In this document: piece after piece, positions 51,501 through 60,500 of the stretch
How the letters are laid out: every line of letters starts with the position of its first letter
Position numbering within the stretch: the stretch's first letter is position 1
The notes under the pieces: generated by a model
The model's database searches: none
The model's input: only the letters and a program-made list of their open reading frames with translations
What the model was told of the DNA's origin: nothing
Translations under genes and position numbers: made by a program
Assembly: GCF_032854445.1 (NCBI RefSeq)
Contig: NC_088295.1
Location: 9,287,385-9,351,384 of the forward strand
Source of the DNA: Liolophura sinensis
Lineage: Eukaryota; Mollusca; Polyplacophora; Chitonida; Chitonidae
Length of the DNA stretch: 64,000 bases
Direction: 5' to 3'

Positions 51501-54500
51501 TTTATGACAGCAAATAAAGGTAAAGATTTTTGCAAAAACAAAAGTGTTATGTCTTAAAATAGGACTTTGGCAATTGTACGATAATTTTTAAATGCAGACG
51601 ATAATAATTACTACACTATATGATTAATAAAAAGATGTTCAGACAATATGTTCTCCAAGAGCCACTGGAGTCAAACTTTCTTTGCGCTGAGAGTTACTGT
51701 AACCAATGTAAGTTGTTGAAAGCGGAGTCCGGGGTATGTGTGTAGAGAGGGACGGTGTAGGACACCAAAAGCGGACTATGAGCTGAAAGTTTCATACATT
51801 CAGCTGTGTGAAAAAAGGAAAGTATACACAGATTGAGATCAAAGATTTTGATTCAAACATTATTGCCTTTTAGCACGTTATCTCTTATACCCCTTGGCCT
51901 CTTTATACTACAAAGCTATCTTTTAAAAAGCGACGTTATCATTGGTTCCCACAAACTCTCGAGCACAACAGACCTCAAAATAACACCATGATTCTTTATT
52001 GTTTTATTGGGTTTATCGCTCTTGGTATCGACAGGTTAATCCGACTGATGGGGAGAAAAACATTGTGGTGGACGATGTCTGACTTTTAGTGATTACCTTT
52101 ACTTGCGGTAATCGCTATATTCAGCTTTTAGCTTGAAGTGCTTCCGTTGATGTATTGATGCTGTTTCCTTCTGAAAGAAATAACTATAATTTCCAAAACT
52201 GCGGCATCGTTTGTAACTGGTGGACAGTAAGGAGTTTTCTTTTTCCGCTAAATTTGATTGTTATTTGGATGCAGCGCAGACATTAGGCGCCAACGTGTAC
52301 TTTGGCAGTGCAAACTAATATCACTGAAAACCCATATTTGTCATTAAGACTGAACTAGATCTGGTGGTCAAAATCGACAAGCTATCATAGATAAGCGGTT
52401 AAAATTTGATGGGATGAACACAGTGACTCTGCACATGTGAACTGCATAATAATTTATTGGCACAAAAAGTCATTATTGGTTTCAAGATCTCACTTTCAGT
52501 GCTGCTTTAGGGCCTCAGGCCGACGAAAGCTCATTAAACAGACGTTACACTATACAGCACGGCGACAGAGGGGCTCGAAAAGTAGAAAATCAAAGACCAG
52601 AAAATAATAGCGCCCATTTAGCCAGCACAACGAGGGTTTGCTTGACTAGCGGTGCGAACAGCTTTTTTCAGATTAATAATGCTCATATGTTGGAAATAAT
52701 TCATGTTATTTGGTGGTATATATTAATGATGTAACGATGTCGTGTTGCGGAAATGCACAATGCATGTAAGCCAGAGACAGCACTGAGGATGTGGCCTTCT
52801 GGCACTTACCTGACAAGTACATTCCGTAAAGTGAACACATGCAATTATACCGACAAATCAATACACCTATAGACAACAATAATGCTGAAATAGTTATTCA
52901 ATCTCTGTTGGTAAATTTTATGAAGCCATTATCTTGTCACTTGAAAACGATTAAAAGCTTTGAATAAAGGCATTGAATCACACACACACAAACAAGTACA
53001 ATTCAATTCCGATTTAGTATAAAACTGAAATCACGCACTATCGCCAATGAACACCAATGTTTACCATGTAGAATGGATCTAACTATTTTCTGTTGAAGAG
53101 GGAAGTCGTCCCTAAAGAGTAACTTAATACTGGCGAGCAGGAGGGGAGAGTTTTCCCTAAAGAGTGGCTTAACTGACGAGCATCAGGGGAGAGTTTTCCC
53201 TAAAGAGTGGCTTAACACTGACAAGCAGGAGGGAAGAGTTTTTCCTAGAGAGTAGCCTGACGACCGATAGGGAGAAGTTTTCCGACGAGTAGCACTAACG
53301 AGGCCTACATTTTCTGTTTCCAGTGCGGAAGACTGTCATTTTCACATGAATGACGTGTTCACCTTCTTTGTGCTTGTCAACATGCAGACATTCACTTGGA
53401 TACGTTATTTTCTCTGCAGAGAAAAAATAGAGTGGTTGTGATATTATTTCAGAGTTTCGTTATATACTTTAATGAGGATAGTATGTGTTAGTAATGTAAA
53501 ATGTGAATGTAAAAAACAAGCATGATAATTTGGTCATAGATCTCAGAGTTAATTACGGAACTGACTGACCCCAGGCGACCTCGGAGTATCAGTTAGCCGG
53601 GCTGTCACAGAGCCCAACGGCCCGTGGACAGCTCTTAACGAGGAGAAACCGCTCCGTGTGTCCTAATCAATAACAAGCCTGGCCGTCACAGTTTCTCTAA
53701 AACATTACTTAAGCTTGAATCATAACCATTTCGCCCAGCAGCTATACAGCTGTTAAGCTATGAACATTGAGCGAAGGTATCTCACCCTTTTCTGAATCCA
53801 CCTTAATTTAGGGGAAACACTGTCGATTGTAAGAAAAGCTCTTGATGGAGTCTGACTTTTCACTGTTGACAGAAGATGATCCATTATATTTCTTACTGAG
53901 TTTTGTCGATGTTCCAGCCAATTAAAGGCTAGCTAAATTCAAAATCAGAAGCCCTCCTCTTCGTATAGCATTGTGATGGATTTTATTATCAGTACATCAG
54001 AAACGACATATATTGATGTGGAGGAATAAAGACGTGTGTAAACGTATTTAACAAAACGATCCTCAAAGTCATTCTCACGTACATTTAAAAAAGTAAAAAC
54101 TTCAAAGATATCGACTTGCAATGCAATTTACAACGCGCAACGCTGAACTATTCACGCCCAGTAGAACTTTACCTCACATATGTTTAAGTCACGTCAGCAT
54201 TACACTTCAAAGAGGGTTTACTTTTGCCAAAACCTTTAGAGCTATGATATATTAGTTATTTGTTTGCTGCGTAATCATTGTCTTTGTTGCCATGTTGTCA
54301 TGAACCGGTGAGTATATGTTGAAACTATGTTGTTAGTAAAGCGTTAGTTAAAGTGAAATTTATCAAAGAGTAAACAACATCTAGCACAACTTTTATTCTG
54401 GAAATCTAAATTTATATGGTAAAGCTTGTAAACCAAGTTGTATTTTATCCAATGTATAATTACATTTTCTAACTTACTCTGAAAGCCGGTTCATTGTTTA

Positions 54501-57500
54501 GAATGATTTAGACTGTACTGTCATTTTCAGTGCGGACACACGACTGGAGGAACAGAGGGAGGCCCTGGTGGTCGTCGACTACAACGGGACTACACTCTGG
54601 ATGCCTCAAGCCATTTTGAAGAGCACATGTTCTATTGATATTACGTACTTTCCATTCGACAACCAAAAGTGTACGCTAAAGTTTGGCTCATGGACTTACA
54701 GCGGGAATAAGTTAGATCTGCGGTTTATGAACACCGAGGAGTTTCAGATGGCAGATTATATGCCGAGCCACGAGTGGGACATACTGGAATCTAGCGCCGT
54801 GCGCAATCGCGTAGACTATGACTGTTGTCCGGATTTTTTTCTCGACCTTACGTATACCTTACGTATGAAGAGAAAGGTGGCGTTTTACAGCTTTATCCTC
54901 GTCCTTCCCTGTGCTCTACTTTCCCTTCTCACCCTCGTCATATTCTGGGTTCCACCCGAATCCCCAGCTAAACTCCAGTTAGGTAAGTGTTCAAGTTATT
55001 GCGACAGCACGGTCATCAATTTTCTAACTTTCTCCTCGAACATGAAAAGGCTCACTTTAACTAAAGTATTAACTTATGATTTGCTGAGAGTTCCTGTGAA
55101 TTCAAGTTTTACAAGCAATGCTGACGAAGTCACTTGTTTTGAGCATCCAGAAGGAACTTGTGTACATCATGAATGGTAGAAGAAAAGGCATTTTCTAGTT
55201 CCTATTTCGATTGATCCCAAAAGTTTTATGAATGCAACATTTATTTATACCCGACTACAATGCAACGCATTGACGACTCCCACAGAATGATCAGAGGAAA
55301 AAATACAGAATATTGGCGTCGTTGAAATACGCTGGTTCAGTGTTCGAAATTCGCTGTAAATGGGCGCTGTGTGTGGCAGAGGATGCTACTGCGTGTTAAA
55401 TCGGGGTCTGTGTCGATCAGAATTGAATTCCCTTCACAAGTCGAGCGGCATCCACATTGAATTTCCGTCATCAAAAATTCCCCCCCTTATCTTCTGAATA
55501 ATACAGCTCTGGTAGTAAATCTGTATCGACGTTTCGCAATTTTAGCGCCAAATGTCGGGCTTTATTGGAATTTTGCGCAATATTTCTTCAACAAAGGTCG
55601 TGATTGAAGAACCCTGTTCTGATCTGTGCAGAGAAAACCCACAAAACACGCTGCTGTACTTGTACCAAAGTGCCGTAGTTTCTAAGACCGGAATTGTTTT
55701 TCTAAGACACTTGCACTCGTTTATCCCTGGACAGATCTTGTCACAACACCCTTTAGCAAGAAATGAAATATTGATCGAGTTAACCCAGATAATGTGGATA
55801 AAATATATTCACACAAAATGAATGTTTGACATAGACAGAGTGTGACACAAACTTCAAGATCATATTTGAATATGCATAGTTTTAGTAAATGGTGTATTTT
55901 CACGGTAAAACTTGCTGGCAGTTTCGGCGATGGAGCATTTAGCTGTCGATAAACAGATTATGTATGATGTAATATGGATTAAAATACACATTGTTTCTTC
56001 TTATTTATGTAATAAACATTTTTTCTAAATTTAATTTGCCTCATAGTAATTTATTTTTAAGGCAAAGAAAACATTATAAAGTAAAAATCAGATAAATGGC
56101 CGATAAAAACTCTACAAGAAAATACTTTGATTTAATCTTTTTAAATTCTTTAAACCAAATACTATGCAAATAATATACCATACATTTTGCCTCTGATGTG
56201 ACGGCACCGATCCAGGTATGATCAGAAAAGGGCATTGTAGAATACAAAGTTTCATAAGCATTTTACTAGGGCCTAGGTTGAAAAATTCTTTAAAAAAAGT
56301 AAACTTTTTTGAGGGCAGTGTTCAATGGTCTTTTATCTGAGATATACTTCAAGTTAATATCTTTAACACAACACCCTTATATGTAATTAAAAAGAAAATG
56401 CACCAACTTATCTAAATATCTAAGTTGGCTAGCTAGTTTATGATAATCAGTGATAATTTCGTTTCTAGGTATGAACATATTCGTCGCATTCTTCGTCCTG
56501 TTACTGTTACTTGCTGAGTCCACTCCCCGGGCGGCGTCTTCTATTCCCCTTATTGGTAAGCTATTTTGATTATTTCATGAACCCAGCGGCCCAGTCGCTC
56601 TTGGTTGGATAGCATGTTTATGGTGGTCTGATGGTCCAGAAGCGACCTTTTTCTTCATTTATATAAAAACTATGCAAAGGGAACGGACAACGACGACTTA
56701 TCCATCAATGGAATCCTCGTTTACAATACAACACAAAAGAATACAGCTTGCAGAGTAAAACTAGAGCAACTACGACAGTGTGATACTTGGTAAATGGTCA
56801 CAGATATCTAGCGAAACCCGGCCTCTTGTCATTTTGTATCAATCAGACCCCCGCAGAAACATGCACCATGTATCAGTTACATTTTTGTTATTGCCTGTTG
56901 GCCTGTCCATTGTTATTAAATCAAACCAGGCACTACTTATATCTCTACACTTTTATATCATGCCAAGAGGAAACATATCAGCTCAAGTTCGCAAAGGATT
57001 TATGCAAATACAAAATTTCAGCTATTGTGTGATTTGTATGTTATTGTGGTTTCGTCTCTGTTGTCCATCATTAAATAAACTTTGACATATTTGAAACTTG
57101 AGGATGGTCGTGGGTTTCTCCCGGGTTCTGTCCGGTTTCTTCCTACCATAATGCTGGCCACCGTCATATAAGTGAAATATTCTTGAGTACGGCGTAAAAT
57201 ACCAATTAAATAAATAAATAAACTGATATATTTGACTGGACAACGCATTTAATAATATTTAGCAGCTATCGATCCGGATGTATCGGTTATTTCTGTCTCT
57301 TTGATCAAGAAAACATTATTTATGCTGTATTTTTACCTTGTATATCCTTACCTTTCATACGGAAACATCATATCATCCCAGTCATCATATATAACTGTAT
57401 CACTCTTAGCACACAAGTTTTTTGTATCATCGGGAACTTACTCCCAGCTTCGAAACTTATCTGTTAAAACAATCTGCTACCCATCACTATGTGACTAGAG

Positions 57501-60500
57501 CTACTCGATTGGATTATAATAGACCTATGTAGAGAACGAACTTATCGTACTTCTCGTTGAGAGCTATTTGCCTTCCAGAATGGAATAAGCTACCCATCAT
57601 TCTTCGAATTATAAATTCCACATCTGTTTTTAAATCCAGGCTTAAACTATATCTCATTGAGCAATTTTATTAAGACGCAGTTTGGTTGCTTATGTAGGTT
57701 AATGACAACAACAACAAAAATGTTCCCTAAAGTTCCTGTTCTTAAAGTTTCCAACATCTTTTATGAATCCTGATTTTGAACATTTGTTTGAACCATGTAT
57801 GCTTATATATGTCACACTGTAATATCATTACCACTAATCCACGTATATACTCTATTATATAACATTCTACAAAGAGATAGAACAAGTTCTTGTGAGCTTT
57901 ATTCCGCCAAATTTATCACTCATGTATACCTATGTATTTAATTTAAGGTTTTCGGCGAATAAAAAATGAAATGAAATGAAGGTAGTAAAAGCAGCTACAT
58001 CTATATGTTAAGTGGCTTACGCGTTTTCCTCGTCTTGTGACACCTGGGGTAAGATATCACAAACGGCCCATTGGCAGTGTTACGCGTTTTCGTCACCTCA
58101 GTGTCCTGTGACTTGGTCCCTGTAACCCACTGCGAATTTATTTTGAAGGTTTTGTCCTTTAAGCTTTATAGGCCAGTGATCTGATCTAGCCAAGGCAATC
58201 TTTAAGATGAACTTTGTAAATACATAATCACTGGTACATATTTATGTACGAATATATTCTCATAAGTGCGGGATGAAGTGCATTCTTACATAATTCAGAA
58301 CTGACAAACGTAATTTCAGCGGTTCCTGTGATATTGCTCCGGCATATATTTCTTTGGTGCCGCGTGGATGAGCTTAACAGTTCAACTGCCTTAAGAGAAT
58401 TCGCTAAATAAATAAAGTCCTGGTCTGAAGATAGTGCGACTAGGAAGCAGTGAAACTGATAGAGGGGAAAGTATTAAAGTTTAACGCATAGCTCGTGACA
58501 AAGTCGAGAAGATCGCTTACAACTTCTGCTGCATGGTGGTCGCATTTGATAGCTCCGTCTTCAACCAGCTCTTAAACACGACCAAGTTTCAACGGTAATT
58601 GATTAGGTTTAGCTAAAATTAAAAACTTATGATGCAAAAACGTGCCAAGAGCGTTTTCTGACAGCTGTTGTCCTCATTCTCCAAATCAATCCTGTATTTT
58701 TATCGTTTTCAATAAATAGTCAGGTGATAATTAGTCTTGATACACGCCATTTATCTGAATAATTGCCAGACTTGGAGAAAAGCAGACTTGTCTTCAACTG
58801 AAGTTCTTCTTTTTTTCCTTCTTGACGTTTTTTTTCCACATAGTTTTCGGGTAAATCATAGTGACTGCGTATTAATAGAGCGTGTGCAGTGCACAAGGTG
58901 CGACTGGTTTGCTGGGATAGTGCTTAGGCTGTTTCATTTGGGAAGATTTACCCGATAGATTTCGTGTTATATCAGCAATACATTGATGTTAACCACTTGT
59001 TACATGTCTGACAACCCAGTCCAATATAATGTAGATGTATGGTGGGCAAACTGTGAAATAAACTTGGGCATTTCGTGAGCAAAAACATATAAACAATATT
59101 TGCGTTTGGCGGGGAAAGATGTTGATTACCTCCATGTACGGAAACGCTCGTAATAAATGACCACTGGCAAGGGATAAATATTAGCGAAGATCAGTCGTCG
59201 ATGTTACCCCATCTGCATTGACAGAGTTCTAAATTGAGATATCGTGTGATTAATAATTGAAAAGTTGGTTAACCCACGTGTTGGTTGACCTTTTGTCAGC
59301 TTCATGTAGATCAAGCCTGGCTGTACATGTCTAGGAGACGACTTCTGGGAGGTCATCATGATAGCCCCAAGGTGGGAAACATAGATGGCGATGACCTGTA
59401 GTAAGACCTGAATCCATAAAGGAAACAGCATTGCCGATCATGCAGAGACGACTACATGGCTCCCTCAGGGTGCGCCCTTTATACAAACCTACAAATAATG
59501 TAGGAAAGTCGATTACATAAAACAAACATTTATTAGCCAGAGTACATATGCAACGGAATTAAGTTGTATTAAAGATTAAATATTTTGTATACCTATTATT
59601 CATGTAGATAAATATAGGAGCATCACTGCCTGATTACTTATTCGCCCGATATAATGACACACTGATTAATTTTAAAGCATCAGTCTATATGGTTTATACT
59701 TTGCAAGATAAAAGAATCTTGTCCTGTTTTACCTGAGAAAACAACGGAATTAGCAAACTACAAGTGTTTTATTCCGGTAAATACATGTTTCATATTTCAT
59801 TGTTACAAAATGAAACACGTTTAGAATTAATACCAAATGTTGAAATGATGCATAAACGTTTAGGTACGGACGAGGGTAAAGGCCATTATTCTACCATCGC
59901 TAAATTGTCGTATCGTCCAACGATGGTAAGAATCGATAACATAATGGCACAAACTGATGACACCATGGTAAGAAACGATGGCACAAAACGATGGCAGGTC
60001 TTAACGGGCTTCCATATTTAGTAGATCTCTGATCGAAACCAACACTTCATGTTAATTGAAGGCAATTCCACTGGAGACGGTTCCGGACAGTACTGATGTT
60101 CACATGGCCTTTCTCGTCTTGGTGTTACATAATCATTTATTTTGCGACCCTTGACTTCCCACAACACCTCATCAGAGGCGTTTTCGCCATGAAACCTCTT
60201 AAACGGCAATTGCTTTGGCCTTGGCAGTGATCACCCACTGGAAATAACCAGTAAATGTACGAGCGCTATCACGCCACTAGTCATTGTGCTCAGGCCATTG
60301 TCAGTCCCCACGACGAGTACTTTAGATCAGAGCACCTTGAATAAGCCGTCGTTTAAGAGCAGGCCTGCGGCTTGCTACAGGCGGATCTCGGCCCGGTTAT
60401 ACAACCGGAACCGGAATCGTCCCACAATACATGGCCAATCGATTTGTCGGTACAAAGCCGTTTAACTAATTTTAAGTTTGAGGTCTTGGAGCATTTTGTC

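Larger units (their letters stand above)
51335..54530 (+). other. Receptor intron 3
   Basis: 3196 bp, GTAAGT...TTTTCAG. AT-rich. It holds a CA microsatellite (52979-52992) and a 43-bp minisatellite (53099-53300). Nothing gene-like was seen. Confidence 0.85.

Noticed and set aside
55020-55179. Continuation of the exon 4 open frame past 54982
   Set aside because: The translation leaves the family pattern exactly at the GTAAGT donor, whereas the exon at 56469 restores M2 in phase.
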